Shown piece after piece: positions 12,908-23,515 of a stretch of DNA of 64,000 bases (position 1 is its first letter; every line of letters starts with the position of its first letter). A model generated the notes under the pieces. It was not told the origin of the DNA and made no database searches. It saw nothing but the letters and a program-made list of their open reading frames with translations. This DNA comes from Dysidea avara. Lineage: Eukaryota; Porifera; Demospongiae; Dictyoceratida; Dysideidae. The stretch lies in the NCBI RefSeq assembly GCF_963678975.1, contig NC_089280.1, positions 35,810,508 to 35,874,507 on the forward strand. Direction: 5' to 3'. The translations under genes were made by a program, and so were the position numbers.

Positions 12908-13482
12908 AATAGATGAATTTCATAATAACTAAAGTTGCCCCTAGCAACCTGAATTTTACAATATTTGTAGGGATAAATGTCTATAGTAACATCTCCAAAT
13001 TTTAAAAGGATAGCATATATAGGTCATGAGATATAACATTTTAAAATTTGTCATTTTTCCATACATTGTCTATGAGAGGGGACAACAGTTGCCCCTTCTG
13101 GGCAATCACATAAATAATGTGTGGGAAAACAACAAATTCAATTAATGTCATTTCTCAATTTAACATTATTTGTAGCTGTGAATCTCACAATTAACCTCTC
13201 CAAATTTTAAAATGATGGAGCATGTAGATCATGAGATATGACATTTTGAAATTTGTGGTTTTCCCATACATTATCCATGTGATTTTCCAGAAGGGGCAAC
13301 TGTCACCCCCTCCCACAGATAATTAATGTATGGGAAAACTGCAAACTTTAAAATGTCATATCTCATGACCTATATACGCTACTCTTTTAAAAATTGGAGA
13401 TGTTACTTTTGACATTCACACCTACAAAATAATGTTGCTAGGGGCAATGGTTTAAAATTCCTTATTATGAAATTTATCTATT
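12908..13482. repeat. Three-copy repeat, one copy inverted
   Basis: A block of about 150-190 bp occurs at about 12908-13094, again in the same direction at about 13180-13310, and in reverse complement at about 13287-13482. It has the words CTCCAAATTTTAAAA, GGTCATGAGATATAACATTT and CCAGAAGGGGCAACTGT. The outer copies begin and end with GATGAATTTCATAATAA and its reverse complement. They could fold into a long hairpin with the middle copy in the loop. It is probably a foldback element that duplicated internally. Confidence 0.75.
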
Positions 13483-14073
13483 AGTGATGGGTCTTACCCT
13501 ATTTTATATATTATATTCTGACAATTCAGAGGATGAAGAAGATGTGCATGCACAGGTGTTATAGTAGTGGTAACATCTGCCTTTGTAGCAATCAACACAG
13601 TTCTTGTATATGCATGCATCTGCACATATAATAGGACTGTATGATGTAGTTGCCCTCCGAGTTAGACTCTTGACTAAGTACTGGGCAGCTCACCATCGAG
13701 CAAGTTTAGAAACCAAAACAAAACTATTATTTACATGTGTATCAACATTTTTAATATTACGCTTTTGGGAAGGGACTGTAAAAAAAGTACTCTTTGTATG
13801 CTTGTAAAAATGCTGAAAATTGTGAATGATCCCTTACAAAAAATAATATGTCTAGCTACCAGTGTCTCAATGAGTCAATTGCCTCTAAGTAACTTTTGCA
13901 TCAACACATATATCTGTACATAATCAAGATCAGATTCAACTTCAAAACATTCAAATCTCAAACTTTTCTTGTAAGGGCATGCACCCATGCAGACTCCCCA
14001 AGTATTGACATGCAAAATATACTAGTGTGAGGTACAGTTAATGATTTTAACACACTTTGTATACCACACATGA
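13483..14073. other. No recognised element
   Basis: Two overlapping short frames (13604-13923) have no motif. No repeat partner was seen in the window. Confidence 0.4.
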
Positions 14074-14098
14074 CCCCCCCCCCCCCCCCCCCCCCCCC
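14074..14098. repeat. 25-base poly-C run
   Basis: An uninterrupted run of C. Such runs are prone to length error in sequencing, so the exact count is uncertain. Confidence 0.95.
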
Positions 14099-14161
14099 AC
14101 GTTTGAATACTGTTCTCCGCTCCTGACATCATCCTGACATCATCCAATATCACCCATCCCT

Positions 14162-14280
14162 CACACCATTATTGATTGGAACAATTTACCAAACGAAATA
14201 ATCGAATGCTCTACCCTAGATGAATTCTTGTATCACCTAAGTTTTGTATGATCACGTATGACTATTATTATTATTATTAG
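14162..14280 (+). pseudogene. LINE ORF2 3' end
   Basis: The frame reads HTIIDWNNLPNEIIECSTLDEF and ends at a stop near 14249, followed by a TAT microsatellite at 14262-14279. The I-x-W-N-x-LP block and the short acidic tail are the usual last residues of CR1/jockey-type ORF2 proteins. It is a strongly 5'-truncated LINE copy. A SINE-like unit follows directly. Confidence 0.75.
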
Positions 14281-14480
14281 CGCTTTACAGTGACCAGCAC
14301 TGAAGGTCTGACAGCAACATGTGCTACAGCCTTAGGATTACCTAACCTAATTTCAAGGACTTAGCCCTAATGACTTGACTTACTGACTGAATAAGGTGTA
14401 ACAGAAAAGGGGCCAAAGTAAGGAAAAAAATCCCTCCAAACCCAGGATTCGAACTGCAGGTCACCCAATGTCTAGTCGGG
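14281..14480 (-). mobile_element. tRNA-derived SINE-like repeat
   Basis: Read on the minus strand, this copy has GTTCGAATC, the canonical pol III B box, near 14443-14455. It then has the family body seen at 22556, 57610 and 57890: an AAATCC box, GAAGGAAAAAA, and GACCTTCAGTGCTGG near the 3' end. It is diverged from the other copies. Confidence 0.55.
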
Positions 14481-14679
14481 GCCACACTCAGTCCTCCTCC
14501 AGGAGGGATGGATTTTTTTCCTAAAGTATTTATCATTAGACTAGCGGCTGGATCAAACATTAATTTTAGACAATCATATAAATTTGATTTACACAGAATG
14601 CATTGTGCTTATTATTTGGGGTTGTACAGTTGCACCCCCTGTGTTGTATCAGCCTTTGGCTGCCTTTCACAGTAATAAA

Positions 14680-14840
14680 ATCCAATTTAGGATGACTAGA
14701 ACAATTGAGTTATCATCATCCAATAGTGGATTAGAACAATCAAAATTTGGATGACTAGAACAATCAAAATTTGAACAATAATTTTATGATAAAGTTATCA
14801 TCCAATATTGGATGACTAGAACAATCCAAATTTGGATGAT
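14680..14840. repeat. Short tandem/inverted repeat cluster
   Basis: The words GGATGACTAGAACAAT and ATCATCCAATATTGGATGA occur several times in mixed arrangement. They form a cluster that is partly tandem and partly palindromic. No coding content. Confidence 0.65.
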
Positions 14841-15898
14841 TACTACTCATTTTGTTCACTATATAGGAGAAATGTGTCATTTCCATCTATTTTTGGATCG
14901 AGATACTGATAAAAATCTTCAAAAATAGGTCCACAATTTCCTTCAAACCAGAACTCAAGGAAGTAATTATGTAATTGTTTCCTTCTTAATATGTATATGA
15001 GAATTCTATAAACTAATCAGATATCTTTAAACTTTTATTAAAGTTTCATTGCTCTTAGCCAGATAGTAAATAGCCATCAATCATTTTCAAACTTGTAGAC
15101 TAAATATCCAGTTGCTATTGCATGCCATACTATGAGAGAGTGATTCCCTTGGATTTGCCAGGGTAGATTTATAAATTTATAATGCTTCTTTGAAGAAGGC
15201 ACGCTGAGTAAGCTATCTTTGTCCAATCACATTACACTAGTTGAGATATGTAAAGGTGTACATGACACAACAATAATTATAAAAATAAAACAATATGTGC
15301 ATTTCTGAAGACAAAATTATTGTGATTTTCTGGTATTTACTCATACCACTTAGCTGCAGTATATAAACATTTCAATTAGCTACACAAATAATACTTACTA
15401 CTTCTAACAGTAGCAACATCCATGCAGGGGCATCAGAGTAAAAGTGAAAGTGGTAAGACTCAGTCCTTAAGGCAGCTAGTATAGGGGGTCTGGGGTATGC
15501 TCCCCCAGGAAATTTGAATTTACATTTTGAAATGCTATTTGGAGGTAATTTTGGACTGTAATACTGTGGCTGTAGCTACCTCACTGTTATAGGACACTGA
15601 CCAAAAAGTATTTCTGTAATATTTCAGTTTAGCTCTTACACCTTACCATTTGAGTTTATTACAAACAGAAAACCAAAGCTAAATACAACATTTATTTCTA
15701 CACAAAGGAAGTGGACATGAAGCTGTTGGTGAAAGACAGTTATAAAAATACAGTGTTTGTGGTCATTAAATAAAAATACTAAGTATTGCATGAATTTTGA
15801 AAATTAGTTTGTTTCAGCCAAAAAGTGCCAGAGCCCTACTGGTCGCACCTACTCTGATACCCTTGGCAATACCAGCATGACTTGCACCACAAAGTGTA
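14841..15898. other. No recognised element
   Basis: AT-rich DNA without a supported gene or a repeat partner that I could see in the window. Confidence 0.4.
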
Positions 15899-16031
15899 AA
15901 ATCTCAGGAAGGTTAGATTCCTTGGTTATAGATTCCCTGAAATCGCAGGGATTCTAACCTTCTCTGAAATCTCAGGGAAAGTAACCTTCCTGAAATCTCA
16001 GGGAAAGTAACCTTCCCTGAAATCTCAGGGA
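15899..16031. repeat. Tandem repeat, unit about 25-30 bp
   Basis: The unit CCTGAAATCTCAGGGAAAGT plus AACCTTC is repeated about four times with length variation. The unit itself is partly palindromic (CCCTGAAATCTCAGGG). Confidence 0.8.
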
Positions 16032-16262
16032 ATCTGAACATTAGTCATTGTTCACTATGCTAGATAATCAACTGAATAACTAATGACTCTACAACAATAT
16101 AATATAAGTATAGCTAAACAATACCTATATATTCATTCGGGACTAACTTTTTGTTTCTTCAAGTTGTGGTAGCAGCCTGGAATATCTTGAATACTGCCAC
16201 AAAATTAGATCCCACAATCAAATATGGTAAGTATCAGAGCTACCTTAATTAAAATAACATAA

Positions 16263-16660
16263 GGCCACTCCAAATAAATTCTCTGTTTCCTGTCCTGGTC
16301 TCAGGCATATTTGATTGTGGGCGGGCGATTCATTTCCATTATTCCATTATATACATAAGATTGGCAGCTTTCCATTAGTTATTTGCCTGACACAACCATA
16401 AAAGGCTATATAAAAGCAGTACCAATAACAATAAAAGCATGTTTAATGTTTGTACCTTCCTTTTTAAGTTGCAAAAATAATACAAACATGAATTTGTCCC
16501 AACATGACAATACATTGACATGTGAGTTGACACCCTTACAAGATGGCTTATACTGAGCCTGTACAGAATGACAGGAAAATCAGAAAATGATGGAAGATTA
16601 CGAGATAATGGAATATTTAGAGCTCACAGTGCGGGCAATGGACGGGAAACAGAGAATTTG
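16263..16660. mobile_element. Possible MITE with 19-bp inverted ends
   Basis: AATTCTCTGTTTCCTGTCC at 16276-16294 matches, in reverse complement and with one mismatch, GGACGGGAAACAGAGAATT at about 16640-16658. Interior words ATTATTCCATTAT and ATAATGGAAT are also inverted. No clear target duplication was found, so the ends are approximate. Confidence 0.45.
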
Positions 16661-17067
16661 ACCTAACAAGTTCAAGCAACACTACACATGTTATGTATAT
16701 CAGACCAGCACTGACATCTCTAGAGCTAGTAGCTCAGCCATATTTTCATTCACACTATTTATAATACATACCAGTACCCCACTAAGCTTTGTTGCATTGT
16801 TTACTACAATTTCAAAAGTATCTGTAGTATTCCATTAGCTATCTGCCTTATCAGCACTACTGTGGTACACAACAACAACACCAAATTACCACAAACAGAC
16901 AAATGGGGCAGGGTTCCATCCCTCAGAGGCTAGCCATTGAGGGTTTGTTAGCTATTGCCATCCCAGTTGGCCAAACCCCTCAACATGTTCACAAGTACAC
17001 ACGTTTGTATAACTATATACAAACAGATGAAACAAGTCCAGCTTGCAGTAACAGTTCAGACAAGAAA
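16661..17067. other. No recognised element
   Basis: The 72-codon frame at 16903-17121 has no recognisable motif and runs into the neighbouring repeat. Nothing else seen. Confidence 0.4.
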
Positions 17068-17845
17068 GGGTCATTCCATGTCAAATCAACAAGGAATTTA
17101 GGGTCACCTCTTGGATTTTGACGAAATTTGGTGTTTGTAGTATCTGTGGTGCTTATCACTCATGCAAATTTTTAGCTCCATACATTCCATAGTTTCTGAT
17201 TTATGACCACAAATATTTTGAATATTTCATGAAAATTTGGTCCATCTCTAGTTACAAAATCAACTGCAACTTTGTACTGTGTAAATATTTTTAAATACAA
17301 TTTTCACTGATGGAAGACTGTTGATTGACCTTTCCAGTGATCCCTAAATTATGGGATACCCACTTAATTATGGTTCAAAACTACTTCATTGAAAATTTTA
17401 ATCCTTTATATTTTGAAAAATGCTGCTTGAAATTTTTCAATGTTTTTTGTGAATAATGATTGGGTCATAGTCTATGTTTGATAAAATTTTCGTGGTGGGA
17501 CCACAATGGGCTCAAGAGATATAATGAATTATGTTGTGGTATGCGGTGGAATTTGCAGTCTATTATTGCTGTATTGGAGTGTACACCTCCAATAACCACT
17601 CACAACAAAGCCATGCCAAGTTTGTCTAACAGAGTGAAGGTGTCTAGGTACATTGCAACCTGTATTAATGACCACCTGTATTGAAAGACCACCTATAAGC
17701 TGCAGCTAATTTATACTTTAATTGGATCCTAATGTATAGCACCAAAGTATCAATCTTTTCTAGCAAATCCAAAAATGGTCCTTATTACAGGTTGACTATA
17801 AATGAGATCATCATGCACATTAATGTTGTACCATCTCTTCAGTTA
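17068..17845 (+). repeat. Interspersed repeat R1, copy 1
   Basis: About 780 bp that returns in reverse orientation at 30375-31157 with high identity (only scattered differences over long stretches). The boundaries are where the two copies stop matching. A 74-codon frame at 17460-17684 is present in both copies with few changes, but it has no motif I know. No terminal repeats or duplications were found. Confidence 0.85.
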
Positions 17846-17934
17846 TACCTTATTTATTAAGTAAAATCTTGCCATAGTGCACTTACATACAATCCCCACT
17901 CTACACTATTCAAGTTACGTACATGGCTGCATAG

Positions 17935-18382
17935 TAGGGACCCGCCGATTATGCTGGCATAATTTGAGCATAATAGGTACCTAAAAGCATCGAGCATAAT
18001 GCCAGCATAATAGGTTAAATATTTGTACGAGTGTAAATTCTTGCTGTAAAAATGACAATTGCAAAATAAGATCGATATACTCTAATAGAGCAGTCAGTAA
18101 CTCTAATAGAACAATCATCAAACTGACTGTTCTATTAGAGTATATCGATCTTCTCTTACATGCAGGCATGCAGCAAGAATTTATTTGTGTTCCAGCCACT
18201 CATTTTTTTCTTTCTATATAGTGTTAAACTAGTAGCAAAGCATATGAACTAAGGCATGGACATTGAGCATAATCGAGCATAATAGGTAAATATTGAGCAT
18301 TAATTTAAGCATAATAGGTGAATTTTTGAGCAGTGCAGCATAGCATAATAGGTAAAATTATGAGCATAATCGGCGGGTCCCT
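17935..18382. mobile_element. hAT-type MITE with exact 8-bp target duplication
   Basis: The 20-bp ends TAGGGACCCGCCGATTATGC are perfect inverted repeats. The flanks are CTGCATAG at 17927-17934 and again at 18383-18390, an exact 8-bp duplication. It is 448 bp and non-coding. Near the centre (about 18068-18154) two copies of the recurrent CTCTATTAGAG motif face each other and form a hairpin of about 28-bp arms. Repeated GCATAATAGGT words fill the subterminal parts. Confidence 0.95.
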
Positions 18383-18454
18383 ACTGCATAGACCTCCTCA
18401 AAAAGGATATCTGAGTACCTTGATAGCCTCATGATCTTACTTTATAATTGTACA

Positions 18455-19347
18455 TAGAGGAACTCACCTAATATCGGACGGGCTCCAAAATCGGACGCAA
18501 TTACTCGAGCCACAACAGGGATTTTTGAACAACTCATATGTCTTTAGATAGTTCAAGGCTGTGGGACTTTGGGCACCAAGTATCAGCTTTCTCGACTTCT
18601 TTGTCTGGTGGCAGCAGCCCTGCAAAGTCATTTCCGATTAATACGTATAATCGGAAAAAACAGTCGATTCACGGACACTCACCGTCTACATATCAGACTT
18701 GCATTCAATCAACAGTTTTCTACCTTAAAGTAGTAGAGTAACTCATCTACTTTCTAAATAACCCTGGTTTATTAAATCAAATCCTTTTAATCACGAATTA
18801 CAAATCAAATAAAATGAGACGTCACTGGAGTAATAATCGCACCATAAATTTAAGTATACGGAAACTTGATTAAGTATACGTTGTTTGAGATACATATACG
18901 GAAAATGTTCACCGTATACTTTTACAAACACCGTTTACTTCCGTATACTTAAATTCATAGTGCGATTATTACTCCAGTGACGTCTCATTTTATTTGATTT
19001 GTAATTCGTGATTAAAAGGATTTGATTTAATAAACCAGGGATATTTAGAAAGTAGATGAGTTACTCTACTATTTTAAGGTAGAAAACTGTTGATTGAATG
19101 CAAGTCTGATATGTAGACGGTGAGTGTCCGTGAATCGACTGTTTTTTCCGATTATACGTATTAATCGGAAATGACTTTGCAGGGTTGCTGCCACCAGACA
19201 AAGAAGCTGAGAAAGCTGATACTTGGTGCCCAAAGTCCCACAGCCTTGAACTATCTAAAGACATATGAGTTGTTCAAAAATCCCTGTTGTAGCTCGAGTA
19301 ATTACGTCCGATTTTGGAGCCCGTCCGATTTTAGGTGAGTTACTCTA
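18455..19347. mobile_element. 893-bp near-perfect palindromic element
   Basis: Left arm about 18455-18862 and right arm about 18941-19347 are reverse complements with only a few differences. Outer ends are TAGAGGAACTCACCTA and its near-exact inverse. The loop is only about 80 bp and has GTATACGG words. Each arm encodes the same 67-codon frame (18538-18741 on +, 19061-19264 on -), starting MSLDSSRLWDFGHQ. The two versions differ at three residues. I do not recognise the peptide and cannot tell whether it is expressed. The ends carry TA, which may be a target duplication. Confidence 0.85.
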
Positions 19348-20383
19348 CATTTTGGACCCAAGACAAGTCTGTGTTTTCTCAAAAATTAACATGGTCCAGG
19401 GAATAGAAGAGTTACACTATATACAGTAGATGCATTACTTGTACCAAGAGTTTTTATATTATTAACACTTGCTTGCACCTCAATGCGTGATTTATAGTAC
19501 TGTAATTACTAAAGTAGATCAGTACAGGTAAACGTTAAATATGTGGTCAACATGTTTACTTCCTATGTGAGTATGTGTATGAATTTATGACTTGATCTTC
19601 AAAGTGGTTGTGAATATAAAGTAATGTAGCAATTACTTTCACACATTGAGGTACAATTAATGCATGTAGCTATATGGTAAACCCCTCCATTGCTAGAACC
19701 ATAATAAAGTGCTCATATTACAGAAGCCACAGAAGTGTCTTGGTCTAAATGTTATGTGCACCGCTAGAGTGGGAGTACAGTGTATAAACAGGTGTCCTGG
19801 TTATCAAGGTATCCATTCTGAGGAGTTCTGTTGTATGTACCTATATTGTACTTTGCGTGGGAGGATCAAAACGATGCCGCGTATTGTATTGTCCATACAG
19901 TACTAATCAGCTGCATAACTGTTATGCAGCTAATTGGGCAAATACAGTAGTTATGCGCTTATTTGGGCAAATACAGCACACTTGGGAAAATATAGTAGTT
20001 AGCTATGTGGAGAATAATTATTTAAGGAATGCTACGTAAACAACACACTGTAAATCGCTAAAACCAGCCAAACTAATCCTATAAGTTCGTTCTATGACTA
20101 GAAATAGATTATATGAACACTTACTGATATCCGTATCACCGAAAATCGCAGTGGTTTGAGTACTAGAGAAAATCGCTCCGAGCCAGACGACCAGGAAGTA
20201 CAATATAACACTTAAAGCACCGCCTTGCTTGTGTGTACGAAAAATACAGTACTCGTGGGGGGTGTCTCGAGGTAAATACAGCACTCGGCTTCACCTCGTG
20301 CTGTATTCGCCTCGGCTATCACCCCCAGCACAAAGAAAGCACGTGCTGGACAACTGAATAAAAAGGACCAGATTGCTAAACGT
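19348..20383. other. Intergenic, small palindromes only
   Basis: No supported gene. A palindrome, AGCTGCATAACTGTTATGCAGCT-like, lies near 19909-19931. An imperfect inverted repeat with GTGCTGTATT and AATACAGCAC sits near 20265-20310, next to a CACCCCC/GGGGGGTGT pair. Frames at 20018-20463 (minus) have no recognised motif. Confidence 0.4.
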
Positions 20384-20608
20384 TTAAAAGTCCCTGTGCT
20401 CATCAATGCGGCCCATCTCAGGAGAGGCATCAGAGGAGCGATGTGAGATGGACCTACTTCCACGTATGCACATTGTAGCTGACCGAAGTAAAGAAAAAGA
20501 CAATGTGCATCGGATAAAAGCCAGAGTCTGACTGTAACTAGTAGAGCCGCGGCGAGATAGATGGTCAGCCAAACGACGGTAGAAAATAGTCTCGCGCAGC
20601 CAGACCAC
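20384..20608 (-). pseudogene. Second remnant of the MCIRGSRS-type protein
   Basis: The 74-codon minus-strand frame has TLSFSLLRSATMCIRGSRS, the counterpart of the block at 10069-10314, preceded by an arginine-rich stretch. Its 5' part overlaps the left end of the foldback element that starts at 20587, so the first codons come from that element. Family unknown. Confidence 0.4.
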
Positions 20609-20954
20609 TATTTCTTCCCACGGCGCTTATCGATTAGAGATTAAAAGCGCCTGCTCGAAATAGGGTCTGGTACACTTCCAATAGGCCAGTTGTGACAGCA
20701 CCTCGATTAGAATTTATAGGTGTTGATAATGCACCCTTAAAATTTAAATAAAAAGGAACCAGCATGCAATGGCGAATTCTTACGTGTGCTTGTTAACGCC
20801 TTTTCGAGCGGCGTAATCGACACCTCACATTCCTGCCGGGTGCTGTCACAACTGGCCTATTGGAAGTGTACCAGACCCTATTTCGAGCAGGCGCTTATAA
20901 TCTCTAATCGATAAGCGCCGTGGGAAGAAATAGTGGTCTGGCTGCGCGAGACTA
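20587..20954. mobile_element. 368-bp foldback element (TAGTCTCGCG family)
   Basis: Arms of about 116 bp (20587-20702 and 20839-20954) are nearly exact reverse complements. They begin TAGTCTCGCGCAGCCAGACC and contain GGCGCTTATCGATTAGAGA. The interior of about 136 bp is unique. The same family gives a 141-bp near-pure palindrome at 33181-33321 and a diverged one-armed copy at about 24240-24396. The TA at each end is a plausible target duplication. Confidence 0.9.
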
Positions 20955-21242
20955 TTTGATGGTTGGGCATAACATCAACTTAACTACACGCACAAGAAAC
21001 ATGCTCACTTTCATGCGAGACATTATCAAAGAAAAATATGAAAAGTGTATGCATACAAGGCCTGGCTACCTATGCTATAGTGTAAATAAATGCTGCTTGC
21101 TTGCATGCATGCAACATTTACTAGCTATGCTATTCTATTAAACTTGTAGGGCAGGCATCCACCGACGATCGTCGTAGTCAAGCATCACGTGATATCAAAC
21201 TGCTGAACCTACAAGAAAAACATTTCATCACATATTTACTAC

Positions 21243-21556
21243 AATCAACTATAACAACTTTGACATTAAATCTTGCGTCGTCAACTATCAACGCATTTTT
21301 TGTGACCACACCTTTTCTTTGGAACTCAATTCCTTTTGAAATTTTATCTCAAAGGACTGCTGGCAGTTTTAAGACTAGGTTAAAACATTATCTTTTTTTG
21401 TAATTAGGTTTATTGATTTTGTAGTTCATGTTCCTTTTGTATTTGTTTGTGTGTAATTGTACATGTGAATCTATGTTCTGTGTTGGGGATCACCTTGTAC
21501 AGGCAGTATTGCCTTTTGTGTTACCCATCTTTGGAAAAATTGATAATAATAATAAC
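21243..21556 (+). pseudogene. LINE 3' end (ORF2 tail plus 3' UTR)
   Basis: The frame ending at about 21402 reads TPFLWNSIPFEILSQRTAG and then a short basic tail, the usual last residues of a LINE ORF2. It is followed by about 140 bp of 3' UTR and an ATA repeat at 21544-21555. It is a 5'-truncated copy. Confidence 0.65.
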
Positions 21557-22385
21557 TGGCAGTATAGCTTACAGACCAACCACTATGTAATGCTTTTCAA
21601 GTAAACGCCACATGGCCCCGAATGAAGGCCAGGGGCGCTATAATGAGTCTCGTCACAAATATCAGCATGTCAAGAAAGCTTCGTCCCAGACTTATAGTCT
21701 AGTAGCCTACAGTTTGCATGAATTTGGTGTAAACCACTACTCGGTTAGACAAATTGTGCACGTGACACTTTATAATGACTTGACCTTTTCTCCATTTCCA
21801 TATGCCATTATTGCTATCTAGAAGAGTACGTTTACCCGTTTTCTTTCATCAGCAGTAAGTTAGGCTATACGGTACTTTCCTTATCAAAAAAATATGCTTG
21901 ACAAGTCCACTGAAACGAAATCTTTTGCTGCCAGCACCATCCACACTGAATCCTACTGACGATTATCACTCACTGTGACTTAGAGATACAGTACCTTGTA
22001 CAGTACCACGACTATAGTGTATAGTGTACCACGCTTCGACTCCGGGCTATTTTAAATTTCGAATTTAAATCGCGCCAAAGAACGTGGCACGTGCGTCTAC
22101 ATGAAGTGTAATTATTGGGGTTTTCCAAGGGATTTTCCGCGTAATGGATCACGTGATACACCATTTATCTCAATCCTTAGCTTCTTCGAATCATGGCTCA
22201 ACAAATGAGGTACACTTTTACGCTTTACAGTATTAAAAAGGGTTGTTTTGTGTGCTGCTGTGAATCCTCGCGTGAATTTTAAACTGGCTACTTGTGATGG
22301 TTGGGCAAAAGTTTGTGATGGTTGGGCAAGAAACTGTGATGGTTGGGCAAATGCCCGCCCATGCCCACCCTTGGCTACGCCACTG
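21557..22385. other. No recognised gene
   Basis: No coding evidence. Near 22295-22350 there is a short tandem repeat, three copies of GTGATGGTTGGGCAA. The same GATGGTTGGGCA word also follows the foldback element at 20957-20969. Confidence 0.45.
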
Positions 22386-23165
22386 CATGGCTTACAATTC
22401 AGCCTTAAGTGATCAACATTAGGGCTTGGAAAATGTTAGGTACAACATAGTGTACTGCCATTAGGCCATGCAGGTAAACTTGATACTTGTTTCTCAACCA
22501 TGGTATGGGCCCATGGATTCTATGTGGGAGGGAGGTCATATGTACACTCGGCTGCAGGTTCGAGGCTACCTAGGTCCAGTCATGAATTTTTTCTCCTTCC
22601 TGCAACTTTTCAAACACATCTTATGTATCTAATGTCTTTGAGCAGGCTGTAGGACCAGGTGTCCTACAGACCTTCAGCACTAATTGTGTTGTGAAGCTTT
22701 AATAAAAAAATTAACACCTATCGATGCTAACCCCATACTGCCCATGCAGGCAGCTAGGGTGGCGATCAAGTGGGGATTTAACAAAGCAAATGTTACCTGC
22801 TGGAATACTGCTGCTACCTGTAAACCCATTGTCATTAGATACAAAATAGAAAATTTATTGCAGTGGCCTACACCTGACACTGCTGGCAGGATATTTTATT
22901 GGTAGCTAAATCCCGAATCTCACCTACCAAGCCTGTACTGGGAGTTACGGATGATAGGTACGGTGTTCATTGTTGAACAAAATACTCACAAACCACTGCA
23001 AAAGCAGGTTATCCACTATGCAGAAATTAGCGGATCAAAATACGTGTGCATGTGATTAATAAAATTTGAGGCAGGAGGATGTAAGTAATGCAGTTAGGAA
23101 TGAGAAACAATTAATCTCAGGCCTTAGAGTGTACATTGATTTTGGGGTCATGCAACTTACAGCTA
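22386..23165 (+). repeat. Interspersed repeat R2, copy 1
   Basis: It matches 29335-29980 in reverse orientation over most of its length. Shared words include TTAGGTACAACATAGTGTAC, GCAGCTAGGGTGGCGATCAA and AACCACTGCAAAAGCAGGTT. Copy 2 lacks the SINE found here at about 22556-22711, so it shows the empty site. No function or coding content is apparent. Confidence 0.85.
22556..22711 (+). mobile_element. tRNA-derived SINE inserted in repeat R2
   Basis: About 155 bp beginning CTGCAGGTTCGAGGCTACCT, whose GGTTCGAGGC fits a pol III B box. The body has TTTTTTCTCCTTCCTGCAA, TGTCTTTGAGCAGG and GACCTTCAGCAC, and an A-rich end (TTTAATAAAAAAATT). The second copy of R2 lacks it, which fixes the insertion point to within a few bases. 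Related copies lie at 57610, 57890 and 14281. Confidence 0.8.
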
Positions 23166-23285
23166 AATGTGCTGTGCTGCCATGCTTTATTAGACTTGTG
23201 ATTGAAGCTCTTGAAATGACTAAGGTTTACAAACTAAGTGTATATAGCAGTCTTGTAGTTAGAGAATGAGAAAGTCAACTAGGGT

Positions 23286-23515
23286 AGCAACCCACCCAGC
23301 TAAACTGGAGAACAAATACCAACTGTTCATGTCTTTGAAGGTCCAAGTAGGACTTCGGGTGCTCACACCTTCATCTGTGAGACATGCATGGTACGGCCTC
23401 CTGCAGATGACTAGTCCTGCCCCAGGAAGATCTGCTGGCGCTGACTCGAAGCACCTGAGTGGCACACGGGTGTCCCAGTGCTGGTTCACTGGGTGGGTGT
23501 GACTGCTAGTGGCAG
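23286..23515 (+). repeat. SINE-body repeat R3, copy 1
   Basis: It matches 61110-61345 in reverse orientation. Shared words include CACCTTCATCTGTGAGACATG, here with minor differences, GACTAGTCCTGCCCCAG and GTGTCCCAGTGCTGG. At the 61-kb copy this body is joined to a tRNA-like head. The head was not seen here. Confidence 0.75.
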
